DNA of 64,000 nt from Lunularia cruciata (GCA_948567375.1 OX419756.1:44804552-44868551); one strand, 5' to 3'. Positions 25,904 to 40,500 are shown, numbered from the stretch's first letter. Made by a program: numbers and translations. Notes: generated by a model not told the origin, from the sequence alone.

Positions 25904-28292
25904 CTAGGCATTGAATACAAGGTAGGTCAAAAGAAGTAATAAGCCAATCAAAGCCAAGATTGTACATACTTGGCCCTTCCACCCTGCCTTCTTCATCACA
26001 GTTGATAGTTTTCTCTGCAGATAAGCGCAGTAATGGTTAGCATGTCATCATCGACCACGATACCGTGGCATTGCATGAGACAAGGATACGAGCCCTACTA
26101 AGGAGTCACCGGAACATAGATATACAGTTTCTAACAGTGCAGTCCTCAAAACTAGTACCTTTTCCTTCTTGTAGGGAGAAAATTAAACAATCTAATTCGC
26201 CAGAAGCATAAATGGGTGGAGTTCAGACAGATCTTCAGTTGAACAAGAATAGCTTCACACGTCATGCATCACTCCTATAAATCATTAGCTCTTGTGAAGA
26301 TAACTCCTTCCAAGCGACATTGTACCCCAGCGTAATTTGGTGTAGCACTTCGGTATTAACACCTCCAAAGCAAACAAGAAACCCAAATGAACACGGCACC
26401 TAAGCCGTGTTAAATGGAACTCAGAAGTCCCAAATCTCACAACTGCAAACCACATGAATAATTAGGTTGGTAAAATAGCCAGAGGCTGGATATAGATACC
26501 TGCGCCAAGTCAAGTCTGGTAGCAGTGCCATCCATGTCCTGATTCAGATCATCGATAAGCCTCTCCTGCAACATTTGAACATAGATTTGTCCGTAACACA
26601 CTTAAAATTTCAAAGCTTTGAAGGTGGATATAGGATATGAGAGCAGAAGCCGTTTGAAGATAGATAGTACACTCTCCTTAATGTATAGTTCATGACTAGA
26701 TAAGTACCCATCGAGACGTGAGCACTCATCTTCTGTGTAAGAGCAGAATATTATGTAGTTTATGCCAGTGAGAAAGAATAAGTACCTGTCCACTCAGCTC
26801 GTTGGCAATATCAAGGCCAATACCTCCTAATCTTCCAACAGTCACTTCGAGCTGGTCAAGATCGTCGTCTTGCTCTCTGTGAAACGGATGTCACTTCTGT
26901 CAGTTCTATTGATACCCCCTAAGAATGTCAAGACTTCCTTAATTAAATTGACTAGGGTGCAACTGAAGGCACTTGTCTCAAACAAGCTATTGAAGGTAGC
27001 TCTTCTCAACCTTTCGCACAACGTACACTGTCTTTGGAGAAACAGACGCACTGAAGCTGGACAGGCTTATGAAGGTTGAAATTCTACCTGCTAACCGCTT
27101 ATTCAACACGAAACTTACGTATCAAAATAACCTTGGGTTAACAACCAGGTTGATGACCTTACTTGAGAATGAAAGCTTGTCTGTCAGACTCGAAGTCAAA
27201 GTTGTCATTTTTACGAGCTGGCGTTCGACTAGACTTTGCGGCTTGCTCCTCGGGCAGTCGCATTAGCTCTCGTCGATTGTCACCTGCTGGTCCGCCCCTT
27301 GCTCTAGACTTGTCTGGAGCATTTTGGAGAGCTTTCCTTATTGTAGTAATCTGAAACAGAAGGAAGGATGAATGGCACACCTTTTCCTTTTGTTGTGATC
27401 AATCACACTTTGCATAGAAGGTAGAGATGACGTAGCCTAAAACCTTGAAGAATATTAGCCTAAACCTCCTCTACAGTTTCTGCAAGACAACATCAGTCCC
27501 AAAGCTCAGAGACTAAAAGTTTCACAAACACGCTAGGTTTCCCAGCTGAAAATTTGAACATCCAAGTCCCACAAATTTGATAATTGACATACCTGACTGT
27601 GAGTAGAGGATGTCCATTTCTTCCTCCTCTCTATCTCTGCCACATCGATGCTGAATCTGGCAGGATCTCTTTCTGCCACAGCGATGGCTCGATCAAGTTC
27701 ATCCACCTGTCGCTCCATAAAACGAAATTTTGGTTTATAGCGAGGGATATGCTCACAATAGAAGTGTCCTTTACAACGACTACAAAAGCATCAGAAAAGG
27801 GACTCCTCCTCCAGCTACCAGGGAAATTTTGAACAAGAGAAGAGCGATGAGATTTTCAACGACGGAGTGCGCTTGACAAATGGTATTACATTCATATGAT
27901 GAGGTTCTGTTCCATTAGAAAGACGTTCAATTTTTCTTCATGCGGACTTGTACGACACCAACAACGGCTGGCTCGACTCACCTGCCACTCTATACTTTCA
28001 CACCCCGAAGTAAGCTCCTTGCTTAGGTCGAGATACTCTTGGATCGCACTGGACGGAAGCTGCTCCCATCTGGAAAAACCGGCTTGTATCTTGTTCACCT
28101 GGACGACGAAATACGTCAATCCGAATCGGCTCTAACTAATCTAACGATATGCATTCAATCCGTTTGTGACGAAACATGATGGAGGGTTGTATTCCAAAGA
28201 CTAATTCGCTGATCTGCTACAGTGACGAGTAATTAACTCACCGAATCCTGGATTTCCTCCTTAACAAGGTAGAACGGATCTAGAGCCGACAT
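25904..28292 (-). CDS. SYP61: Syntaxin-61, Qc-SNARE of the trans-Golgi network
   Basis: Seven exons, 28242-28292, 27982-28098, 27593-27706, 27163-27350, 26786-26876, 26500-26565 and 25904-26014, keep phase and give 245 aa, the same length as Arabidopsis SYP61. It starts MSALDPFYLVKEEIQDS, the family's typical amino terminus, followed by an N-terminal syntaxin-6-like helical domain (FSRWEQLPSS..., CESIEWQVDELDRAI). Basic linker GGPAGDNRRELMRLP precedes the SNARE motif (about 157-212), with the zero-layer Gln at about Q187 in NELSGQERLIDDL. A single tail-anchor helix spans about 225-243. It would pair with Qa, Qb and R-SNAREs in fusion at the trans-Golgi/early endosome. Introns are small and normal. 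A short CAG/CTG run lies in the 5' flank (about 28360-28380). Confidence 0.95.
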
Positions 28293-31200
28293 CGCGCAGA
28301 TCGCTGCTTCGAATCCTTTCAACTCAAGCTACACTCCTCGATCGCGCAATTTTTGGTATCTAGCTGCTGCTGCTGCTGCTATCCGTTTCCCTTCTTGCAT
28401 CGTCAACTTAGCCTCTCATCGATCTATCATTCCTCCTGCACTTCGTCTTACCCCCGCTGCCGTAGCCAGACAAACCGCCCCATACATACACTCACTCACT
28501 CCCCCAGTGAGAATACTGAAGATGAGAAAGAGCGAGCGAAACTCGGAAACAAGGAGCAGCTCTTCCTTCCTTTCCCGTGCTCTGCTTTCTCGTAAGGGAG
28601 AAGAGTCTCGCTCACTCCCTCTGCCTCTCCCTCTCTCTCCCCCCGGTGGAGCTTCCGACCTTCTTCCGCTTTTAATCTTTTTTCCACACTACATATTGAG
28701 AACTTATGCCACGCTTCAATCGTTCGCACTGATTAACTAGGCACTCACTTTGTCAGTGGCTCCTTAAAGAGTTTCGTATTTATCATGTTCTGCTCGCTTA
28801 TAAAAAAGACATAAAAAAGTCCCATTGGGGTCTTCCCATCCTTCATGTGTTCTACGTGGTCGCCTTTCAGTTAAAAAAGTCGTTCATATGGTTTGTTAGA
28901 AAACGCTCTTATGCTTGTAGTCGTTTTACCTTGCTTCAAGGGCTATCCCAGTCTTACACGTTTTTAGTCGTTCATTGAGGTGCCCTGGTGTAATACTTTC
29001 AGCTTTCCAGGATAGAATTGGGCTAGTTACCGGTTGCTTAATAGAGTCGTAAATATTGTCCGATTGTTACGAATTCAGCCGTTGCTCACCCTTCAAAGCC
29101 AAGATATTAGCTATGTCAATTAAGGTTATAACTTGGCTCGAGATGCTCGAAATAGGAGGTTTCACCATCTGCGTAGATGTTGGTTAAGCTTGGTTTGGCT
29201 TGTCAGATGCAATGGGTGAATTAGTCGATTCATAGTAGGTCAATCACAGCTGAATCTCATTGTATGGCGATATGCAAATGGGTAGGTCAGGGAGTAGTAG
29301 ATTTGTTAGAATCGGGACAAATTGTGACTTGTCCGTCCTGAGGTGATAGTGAGAACAGGGGAAGAATGCTTGTATTCTCCAGCCCACAAGAAATTGAGAG
29401 TTCCAATATTGCGTCTGACCCTTTTGCTTCAAACGTGAAGTACAGCAGCTCGATAAGAAAAACTAAGTCCCTTCCGCCCTGTACGGACCCAGACTTTCTC
29501 AAAACCGGTTCTCAAGTAGGCTAGAAATGCGATGGACGTCACCAGTTGATATCTAATTTGGAGGCAACACACTGCTTAAATATCGTACTTGAAATACTTC
29601 ATCACAGGTTTTCCATTGTTCCTCTCATGTTTGCAGGAAGTTTATCGCCATTGTTGGCCTGCAAAAGATCTGTAATGATATCAATTAATACCAACCAAAG
29701 TAGGCGAGTCTCTGGTCCAAGCACTAATCGTGTCGAGCGAGGTTTTCATTTCACAGGTCCGGTGGAATGTATTCGTTACTCACGTTCCCAGTGTCTATCA
29801 TGGTTAGTTGATGCGTTTGACAGAATTTCTTCTCTCTCCGGAAAGACTGGAAAGCAAACAGACACTACTTGACTCCGATTGCTGCGAATATAGAGTGCAC
29901 CGGTAGAGTGAATGAGAAAGGGACTCATCGTTTTGTCGCTGAGCGTCAAGCATAGGTGGAAAGTGAAGTGAATATATAGGTATACGAGAAGAGATGCCGT
30001 TCGGGGAACGGGTTATCAAGAACTCATGAGGTGCAAATGATCGGTAAGCCAGATGTACATAATTCATAATGCTAGAATAGTGAGAAATCCCTAAGGTAGA
30101 ATGCATCGAATGTAACTTGAAGCAAAGTCATAATTGAAACAAATTGAGAAATAACATATGGCTAACAGACTAGTAAACCACCATGAAATCAAGAACTCTA
30201 TGCAAACAACTGCGAGAAATAGGTAATTCTATGTAAAAGACTGCCAGTAAGCAGTGCGTGACCGATAAAAATAAAAAACGTGGGCTGGAGTCGGGTAGGA
30301 ACACTGTATACACAAGAGGTCCCATGAATCAGGCAAAGAGCGAAGGAAAATAATAGGGAGGGAATTAGCTGGGGAATGGAGGAGTGGAACAATGCGAGAG
30401 CTATCGGATGGTGTGGCTGCAGAAACCTGTCGAAGAGTAACAGGGTAACGAGAGCGAAGCGAACAGATGCCGTTCTGGGAACCGGTTATCCAGAACTCAT
30501 GAGGTGCAAATGAAGTGAATATATGGTGACAGAGAGCAGAGCCTCCGGTAAATGACGGACGGACATATAACATGACGGCAAGAGAACGCGGTCAAAGTCA
30601 CATCTGGACTAAAAACTGTCCCACTAAAGCACACTTTACTTCGCAATTGTGTAAGCCGATGTGCGCTGCTGACGGGATGTCAAGAAGGGAAGATGCGGTT
30701 GGTGAGTACTTGTATTAACAAAGTGCCCTCACCTAACACACATGACAATGAGAAACGCTAGGCGTGAGCTCTGACCCCCACCAGCAGTTAACTAGTTCTC
30801 AAGTGTTTGGAATTACAGAGACCTTTGCTTCCTGCTACTGAGGATGCTAGAATGATTTATCCATCTAGTGGATTTTATTGGGAGTTAACAGGGAGAAAAA
30901 CTTCCTTTCCCCCTGGATACATGTCAACAGAACTTTGGAGCAAAACTCACATTCACAGGAAGGACGCCAACCTAACGCACAGTGAATGCGTGGATGGATA
31001 TACATTTCGAGCAGGGCTCATTCCAGTGTACAAAGGTTGTGATGGTGATCAACGGCTGTGACGTGGCAAATCAAATTTACAGTGGACCGCATAGACAGCG
31101 CAGTGGACGGTATACGTGAAAGCAGGGCGGTTCTAGCTTGCTACGCATCGCCAAAACAAAACCCATTCTGGGTAATGCTCTCTTTCGGGAGTTGTTCGAA

Positions 31201-31584
31201 ATTTCTGGAACACAATTCCATATCTTATCTTGCAGCGGAAGTTGAGATTGGAACCACCCTAATAACTTGAGTGAAAATGAGAAGTTCCAAGCCAAATTTC
31301 ACAAAACTTCCCAGGTCTCCCATCGTAAACCAGCTTCTCAATTGTGGTCCGGTTGGTGGGGTTGCTCTGATCAACCGACTAAACGACATGTCCAGGAAAC
31401 TACACCTTGGCTCATTTTAACTTGTCCCCATCACTAGAGAAGTGAGACGACTTGTCAAACCAAGGTGTTTGCGCCTCCTTTCCATTCTCCGCAGCGATTC
31501 TTGCGGTTCCAGTAAGGAATTTCCTTTCTTCAATGACAGTAGCTGGTAGACATCCCTTATCAACAGAGAGGGTGGCTTGTATTT
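28293..31584. other. Intergenic stretch between UPL6 and SYP61, with a dispersed-repeat copy
   Basis: Contains the 5' flank of SYP61 and 3' flank of UPL6 (both minus strand). No gene seen. About 530 bp at 29990-30520 is a copy of the dispersed repeat described in UPL6 introns, best matched by 35030-35560. Confidence 0.6.
29990..30520 (+). repeat. Dispersed repeat, intergenic copy
   Basis: Aligns by eye with 35030-35560 over most of its length, sharing CTGGAGTCGGG, AATAATAGGGAGGGAATTAG and TAACGAGAGCGAAGCGAA. It begins with the family's head motif CCGTTC-N3-GAACGG (29997), and the head recurs at its far end (30470), as if two units abut. No terminal inverted repeats, LTRs or coding capacity were seen. 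Confidence 0.75.
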
Positions 31585-34500
31585 TTAACTTAAGTCAAAA
31601 CCAGCACCTGCTGTGATAGCATAGAGCAGCTTCTCTTGAATGATTTCTTTGCTGGTAAATAGAGGGAAACATGCGCAACAGCCGAATGACATTAGTTGAG
31701 AATTCTATGGTAGACAGACCGAAGGCAATTATTCGGATAAGGAGAGAAGTGATAACAAATGCAACGTGTGTACATCAAGGGTTACCTGCGATACGGTGGT
31801 AGCTTGAGAAGATTCATACAAGTGGCTGACGTGGGTAGCCGATCAAGAGTCTCCTCTGAGGCGTCGTCAGGTGCAGCTCTGCACATCGCCCATATGATAC
31901 CAGATAACGAAATAAGATGCCCTTACATTCAAACCCATTTCAACTTCGTGTGATACCGGGATGCAGGGCAAGAGCGTCCAGAAGGTAAGTAGCATTGAGA
32001 TAAAGTAGAGCCATGCTTTACTGGTCAGTCTGGGATGGGTAAAACTAGGATTCTGAAATACTTAGTTATTCTTAAAAGACGAATACTGGAACAGGTAACA
32101 ATGGTGCTTACCTTTGAATACAGAACCGTGGCTCTAGGTACTTGAAGCCAAGCAAAGGTCCACGTGAACAACCTGTCACAAATCTGCAGAAGGAGCCATC
32201 TATTACATTCGCTGGGACAACTAGTTGCACGGATCGATATAGAAAATAATATTCTCCTGCTTCTACTATCAGAGGAGCTTACTTGAGAAATTTCTGTTGG
32301 AGATCCATATCCAGAGTCTTCACGACGTCCCAAAACATTTCAATCACAGGGTGGGTCTAAGGCAGGCAAAAGATGCTTATGAGTCTCAAAACATTCAGCA
32401 GTATCTAGAAAAATTTAGTGATTGGTACTTAATACTGATGCAGCTAAATGAAAACGGCAGCCTGATGCTAAAATTAATGCTGACGTCCACCGCGAAAAAA
32501 CCGTCACTGAACTTGAGAAACTTGTAATCCGAAGTTGTGCCACATGCTTTCCTAGTTCAACTAATACATAGCGAACGGTACGCTTCTAGTCCAATATGAG
32601 GAAACCCCTATTGTGCAAAACTCAAGATTGACTTCGAAAAAGATAACCAAGTCCTATGAACACCTTACCTCAGAGTAACCACCAGCATAATGGACGTTGG
32701 AACGCAAATCATTAACATCCATTCCTTCCTGCGATCCGGATATGAGAATCTGCAGGTCCACGTCACACACATCAGGTAAGAAAGTCCTTATCAAGCAGGC
32801 TAAAGAAACACGAGAACGGTCGAATCAGCAGAATTACGAATTACAGACACAAACACCCAGTAACACCTCAGTGTCTCATATGAAGCAATAAAGGCCGCTG
32901 CATTAGAGCTACCAAGATACTTCAAGAAGCGAATTGATGCACAAACTAAGCCTCTTTCCTAAATAATGATCATGCAAGCAATGCACTATATAGCCACCTG
33001 CAGTTCCTGCTCGTTGAACATATTTATCCACTCCATCTTTATGAGTTGCTGAAAGCCCCGTAAGAAGTACGTACTTTGGGGTCGAATCTGAGATTCACAA
33101 TATGGAGAACAGTGAGCAAGTGTAATGAATCCGGTGAAGCTGCAAGTTTCTCAACTTGTTCCTTGACAATCTTGAACTTCTGATCTTGTAAATACGACTC
33201 TCTCTGACAATGCGAGGGGATGGGATTAGTTCTACTACCGATATATGTCGCCTTACCTGAGTGTTAAGACGGTGATTGGCCACGAGATGTATGTAGTTGA
33301 TTTTGTTCAAGTTTGTTACAGGTATTTCCTTCCCACCGGGCAGAAGCTCAATTTCCATTTGTTCGCCATACTCATTGTTCTCGATAACATAAAACAAACC
33401 AAGTTGTGATAGATCTGCAGTATAGTGCTGCATATTCCAAAGATGCATGTCAGGAGAACGAGTAAAGATTCTTTCCGTAAAGTGTGAGATTATAAGTTAG
33501 TTTTAGTTTATCTCTACGTTAATGAATTTTCTAGTTCTTATGGTTTTGTTAGATTTTTCTAGAACTCTACCATCTGCTTAGGGTAAAATAGAGTGCAACC
33601 AAAATTAGGGTTATGCAAAGTAGCCTCTTTGGGTTTGCTTCTGTGTATATATGAGTGTTTTCTGAGCTTGTTCGAGTTAGTTCTTCTACAATAATTATTC
33701 CCAACATCAACACCTTGCATTTCGTGGAGTCTTGAGTTGCTTAGCATCATCTCAAGTGTGTTCTATGTTACTTCAGTGTTGGGTGTTATTAATGTTGCGT
33801 GAGTGAACTTCTGCGTGCTATCTTTGAAAACTATAACGCAATGAGAGGTCTAGTATTGCTGAGTGCAATCAGTGGTGTCTACTCTGGTGAGACCAGAAGA
33901 ATCTGAGTGCTAAGATGTCTGATACATCAGAGGTTAGAATGACTGACAGACCTTCTACTTCAAAGAGCAAAAACAATATTTCTCATCATTCTATAACTGA
34001 ATTCACAGAAAAATGAAGATATTATATTCCAGCCTACAACATTCAAGGATATTCCAACTCTCAGCACAGGCTAGATGCAGCAGCTACATGCAATAGGCTC
34101 TATTCGGTCCTAAACCTGCAAAGTAAGCAAAGTCACAAAAACTTGCCCAATTTAATGCTTTGTTCAACGAATCATACCTTGAGAAAGAGCAGGCTGCGAT
34201 AAAGCTCAGGATCCAATGACGGCAAATCGTGAAGGAAATTATGCCTGTAGTCACGTAAAAGAGGAGTATTTACACATTCAGACGACTGAAAGTGGATCTA
34301 GAAGGAACAACGCGACCTATGTCTAAAGGCCGATAATTGCATACCTGTGGTGTCTGACAACCATTCAGGACATTCGATGCGATATTGATCTTACTGCTCA
34401 TATGGGTGACATGACAATAATAGATAATAGATTGCACATATTGAATAATGGAATAGAGAACCTCTTAAAGTAACCGGGTTTCGAACCCATGTCTACGTTG

Positions 34501-37500
34501 CACATATTTGTATAATGGAATGGAATAGAATATTAAATAATGAAATAGAGAACCGGGTTCCGACCCACGCCAACGTTGCAAATATTAAAGCTTTCAGAAC
34601 GCTTGCAAGCGGTGTACTAGAACCATTACTTGTTACGAAGTTTGCTCAAAAAGAATGTCGCGAATGGTATATCCACCAAAATTCCCTCAAACATGGCCTG
34701 CATCCAAGAATACCAGTTCAGTCATGTTCACTGGCTCCTCAGACAAGCAATCCCCAGAAGCACTGCACAAATTGGTAAGAAAACCAAATAGAAGTTGAAA
34801 ACTCATACCTTTCCAAGAATTTTGCCGAGAAACTCAAAGTAGTGAAGGTGATCATCGTGTACCATATCCGATGCAGGATTAGGGTATAAAAGATGATCGG
34901 AAGTCTCCTGTAATTTTGGCACAAAACAGCCTTTTAGTATCCTGTACATTTCTGCAACAGACCTGCAACAATTGTCGTCCATGGCATCTAGTTATCCAAC
35001 CCTTGCACAATAAGATATAGGTAGATGAGAGCAGAAGCCGTTCCAGGAACGGGTGATCCAGAACTCATTAAATGCATATGATCAGTAACCAAGATGTACT
35101 TTATGCCCAATGCTAGAATAGTGATAAATCCATAAAGTAGAATGCATTGCATGTAACCTGAAGCAAAGGTATAATTGCAACAAATCTAGAACAACGTATA
35201 TCTAAAGGACTAGTAAACAACTTGAAATCAATAACAGCTATTCAAATGAATTCGAGAAATATAAAACATTGTGTAATTGACCACCAGTAAGTAAGCAGTG
35301 CATGAACGAAGAAAATTAAACTGTAGGCTGGAGTCGGGCAGGAACACTGGAGACACTGGGGGTCGAAAGTCAGGAATGAACCATGAAGCAGGCCATGAAC
35401 GAGGGAAAAATAATAGGGAGGGAATTAGCTGGGGAAGGGAGGAGTGGAACAATGCGGGAGCTTAGTGGATGGTCCTTCTGCAGAGACATATCAAAGTGTA
35501 ACAGTGTAACGAGAGCGAAGCGAAAGAGGACAGGATATACAGTGTCTCACACCAAGCGCTATGGACGCTTGAGTCCCGGAACGCTAAGCAAATAAGGGAA
35601 GCAGAAGGTGGCCTTGCACAATAAGATATATGAGTACCGGGAAGCGTTCGGTGAACGGGGTATCCAGAACCCACCTGATACGAACGAAAACATGCATATG
35701 AAGAAATGGAATGCATGCATGAACGGATGCAAATTGAAGTCAACCTGATCTAAGCAAGTAAATACAGAGCGGAAAACAAGCAAACTCGAAAGAAAGCAGA
35801 AGCGAAAATTGATACATTCCATGAGCAGCATCTACAGTCCAGTGGTATGCATCATGTAAGAAAGGAAGCGAGTCTTTTCCATCAGAATTAGAGGATACTT
35901 TTGAAACTGAAGGCAGAGGAAAACCATCGAACAAGTAGGAAGATACATTCAGAAGCAAAGGGAAAGCATAGAAGAAGTAAGAAAGCATAGCGTTAGTGGA
36001 TGATGGCTGGGCTCGGGGACGTGTGCAGGCCTGGATATGGATATATGAGGACAGAAGCCGTTCCTTGAACGGGAGATCCAGAACTCATTAAATGCATATG
36101 AAGTGCAGATGAAATGGCAATAAAATGAAAGCAGAACCGACTGAAAAATACATGCGAAAAGGAGATGAAATGTAATTCATAAGTAGCATGTATTATCAAG
36201 CATCGACCACATATAACTACATGTAGAGAATCTGTCAACCAATGTATACTGATAAACGAAGAGTCAACTCATATAAAGAAGTAGCGAAGTAAGTATATGT
36301 AAAACAATCGGAAACAAACTGAATGAATCGAAAGCAAATTGCAAACCGAGACTAATACAGAAATGTATAATCCCGTAAAAACCTAATCGCAAGGTAAACG
36401 TAAAGCAAAACATGTAAGGAAGTAGTAAACCACTTGTAAACGAAGACCAATGAGCAGGACATTGACTTATCAGCAGTTTACGAGCAAACGTCAGGTAATG
36501 AAACAAGAAGTAGGGAAACGGGTAGGAACCATGAAGCGGACCACATTAGAAGGAGTTTTGGGTCAGGAAAGTTGAAGTGGAGCGCAGTGTGAGAGAGGAG
36601 ATTAAAGTGTAATGGATAAGACTGATCGAAACAATCACAAGTTTGGGTATGATAAAGGAGAGTGGAAATCGTTCAGAGAACGGGGAAGTAGAGCGAGCAT
36701 TAGAGGACTAGATAGAGTATATTGCAGCATGTGCTATGAACACATGATAGGCCTGGATAAGGATATATGAGGACAGAAGCTGTTTGAGGAACGGGAGATC
36801 CAGAACTCATTACCAGAACTCATGAAAGCAGAATTGACTGAAAAATACACCCGAAAAGGAGATGAAATAGTGTATATCACTGCATGCTCTATCCTAAAAT
36901 GAGTCGTAAAATAGGATACATGCAATGTTCCAGACAATCCAGAATAAGCAGAGGTTCCTGAAAACAAACCTTGAACAGACCATACTGTATATCAAAAGCT
37001 GCCTTTGTGATATTCTCCATAAAATCTTTGAAAATACCACCTCCATCAACACCAGCTTCTTCAACTCCGAGCTCGTTGACAAAAGTAACGCGAATCTAAA
37101 GAGGACGGTCGACAAATGTAAGTAAAATTATCTGTGTAGTAATTGATACATGTTCTCCATCCTTCATATAATGCCTTCCTTCATGGGTCGCAGACGACTT
37201 CACTACTAGAGCATGCATATTGAGTGTGGAACAATATAGAACCCGTTGTAAACAACCCAGTTCCATACCCACGTCTGACCGGACAGACTCTGATTCAACA
37301 GTAACATAGCAAAGCTCGTCATGACTGTCAGTTAAATAGAGAGGTAAGCATGCGTAGGTCTGCAGACAGGGGTTAGCATCATCGTGTGATCCATAGGGAC
37401 CTGCAGTAAAGAGTGCGAGCAAGTAAAACCTTGGAGAAAAGGGCATAACATTGTGACATCATCATAGTGTTAGTGTATTGACACAAACAGCACAAATTTC

Positions 37501-40500
37501 AAGACAAGTCTTTGAGATGCCCACGGGGCGAGTGAATGGGGACTGGGATTAACCCCTGCATGCTCTATGTCACCATGAGCCCGTCCACACTACAATGCAC
37601 AATGTAGAGCCTTACATACCACCAAACTTCAATATAGCGGTCTTGCTTACCGTGCCTCTGAGGGCTTCCTCTGCAAGAGAATTTAGTTGTGCAAACGCGT
37701 CTTCTATAATCCGGTCTCTTCTTATTGTCACTCGCAACCTCGAGTACGGTGGTAGACCACTGCTATGGTTCCTGGCAGAAGTCAACTGGGACTGCAAAAT
37801 TTGGGGCAATCCAGGAGTCAGCTATTCCAAGTTCTCCTTCTCTCAAAACCGCAGATCGAATGTACATGCCACTTACTTGGATTTGTTTCATGAGAACCAC
37901 TCAAATATATAAGCGGTTAAATGCTGCGAAATCTTAAGCAACTGAAACTGAATCATATTTATCGGCATTCCCAGGACCTACCGTGTAAATCCGGACTCTG
38001 TCCGTAAAAGGGACCAAGAAAGGCGCTTCCCGTAGAAGGTACTGCGCCCTTGTATTCTCCCCTTCTGCCTGCCAAAGAGATCGAAGGTAGCGTCCTGAGT
38101 TGAACATGATCACATGGGAGTCTAGTGCAACTAGAACTGTCACTCGGGTGAGATGAACGACCCACACAGAGTCTTACAGTATTGGAGAGCTTTTCAGATC
38201 CCTCAACAAAAATATTTAGCAAGAGCTGGTAGGGATCCGCACCACATGCGCCAGTGTAGCAAATTCTCAGATCATTCAACATGCCTATAACACCACAGAG
38301 AGTCTTAAACGAACCACCGTACGACCTCGTAAATGCTCTCAATCTAGTCGAATAAAACTCTTCAAACCTTCAATATGCAGTAGACAAGAGAAAGAAATGG
38401 GAAAGGTTATCTCGGTATTGCCAAAAACTTATCTACAACCCATACTTCATTAGATAGTACTTACTTGAGCAAAGAAATTCTCATCGACGGCTTCTCGAGC
38501 ATGAAATTGCTGAGGTGATGTAAATTGTCTCCTACTGTTGCGGTCATGTAGCTGTAAACAAGTGAATCAATCACGTCGCTTTTTCTCACTACAAAGTCTT
38601 GCATCTATGTTCAAGGAGGGAAATACCAAGAATAGAAAAAGCCAAAAGAACTGAAAATAATACCAGGGTCCATGCAACCTTCAGCATATGTGACGAAGTG
38701 ACCAAATTATTCGAAGGAGAAGTACAGTGTATATAACGTATAACAAATCAGCCAAGACAGAGATACGAAGCTAGACTGAGTTAACTTACCGCAGCCAAAA
38801 GCTTAGCAGACACATCGGCAACATGCTCACGAATTGCTTTGGAGGAAAAAATTTGGTGCTGTAATGCCTGACCTGGCTTATGCATCGACACTACTGCAGG
38901 AGGCTTGGCACTCAAGACCCACAAAAGCTGCCACAGTGCCTGTACATCCGATAAAGGCAGTCAGCATAACGGCTAATGGAATATGGAACCCGTTGTAAAC
39001 AACCCAGTTCCATGACCAAGTCTGACTGGACTGACTCTGACATATGACAGTAACACAGTAAAGATCTTCGGAACTGTCAGTTCGTTGAGAGGTAAGCATG
39101 CGTATGTCTTCATACAGTGCTAGTAGCATGGTGCCTTTGATGGTTATCTAAGGTTACATATGTACCTGCAGTACATACAGGGTATAGTGCAAGCAAGTTC
39201 AACCTTGAGGAACGGCATAACGTTTTACAACATCATAGTCTTAGTGCATAGGACATAAAAAGCATAACTCTCCAAATGGAGAAATATTAGACGCCTCAGG
39301 AGCGAGTGTATGAGGACTGGGATTAACCCCTGCATGCTCTATGTCAGTATTAGCCCATCAACACTACAACACAAAAAGGAAGTACCAGTTTTTCACAGTA
39401 AGTCTGCACGACAACAGTCACGACTTTGTCAGTGCCCTCGCGGTGCGGAGATAGCTGGATGCAAATGCCAGTACCCCTCGTCCCGAGTTTCAGTACTTCT
39501 GCTCATGAGGGCCAAGGCAAGCCCGGGTCTTCTTTGCAGTCAGCATATTGTTTCTATGGTTGAAGGCACATGATAGAATTGTGACAAAGTCAGCCCTAAA
39601 ACATGTATTATCCCGACTGAAATTGACGTGCAACTACCGCTTCCAATTTTGGAGCGAACATCACTAATTTCCCGCACCCAAGACATAAAAGCTCAATAAG
39701 AGGGGATAAGAGTGGGATACCTCTTTCAGGATTGTGACCAAGTGTACAAGATCTTCAAGAGAGAGAGGCCTCTGCTGGTCATAAAACTCCTCATTATCGA
39801 TGGTCGTTAAAAGATAACTGCAAAATATACCGACAAGTTGTTACGTAGCTTCATCCAGCGATAGCATATGTACTTAAAGACCAAAGTATTTTTCACATCG
39901 TTGACACATGCATATATTTCAGATTTTCTTCACGGTAAGTTGCATATCTTCTACAAAGATGACATTCACATCTAAAAGCACAAGAGCTGCAGGCACATTA
40001 AAACGAGACTAGAAGCCGTTCGAAGAAAGGGGGATCCAGAACCGAGAATGTGCATATGAAGTGCATATGAAACGAATGCATGACCGTATGCAAATCGAAA
40101 TGAATTGAATCTGAGCAAATGGAATGTAAGTGAACCTAACATTGCTAAGATAAGCGGAAGTAAGGACGTATTTGCTTCCATTTCATAAGTAGCACCTGCT
40201 GAGAACTAGTATGCATCGTGGAATAAGAACCAAGACACAACAGATTAAGCATCTGAATTGAAGCAGAGGAGGAGCTTTAAACAGACAAACATCGAGCAAG
40301 GAGGAAATGACAGAGCTTTAGTTGAGGATGGGTGAAGTGGAGAAAAGTGGGAGAGGAGTGGATGGTGTCTTGGCTGTGTAGGAGCGAAGCGTGAGAGTAC
40401 TGAATTGTGTATATCGCAGCATGCTCTATGAGCTGCAGGCATATTGTGTACAAAAGAACAGAACCCGTGGTAAACAACTCAATTCCATAACCCACGTCTG

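Noticed and set aside
33088-33230. Open frame reading [19 protein letters not shown] just before UPL6 exon 21
   Set aside because: Looks protein-like, but the HECT C-lobe continues only from the acceptor at 33088 into exon 21 (33087 down). Including it would break the domain.
34470-34500. GGTTCGAAACC (minus strand) as a tRNA gene or SINE promoter
   Set aside because: No A box upstream and no tRNA fold; kept only as a repeat note.
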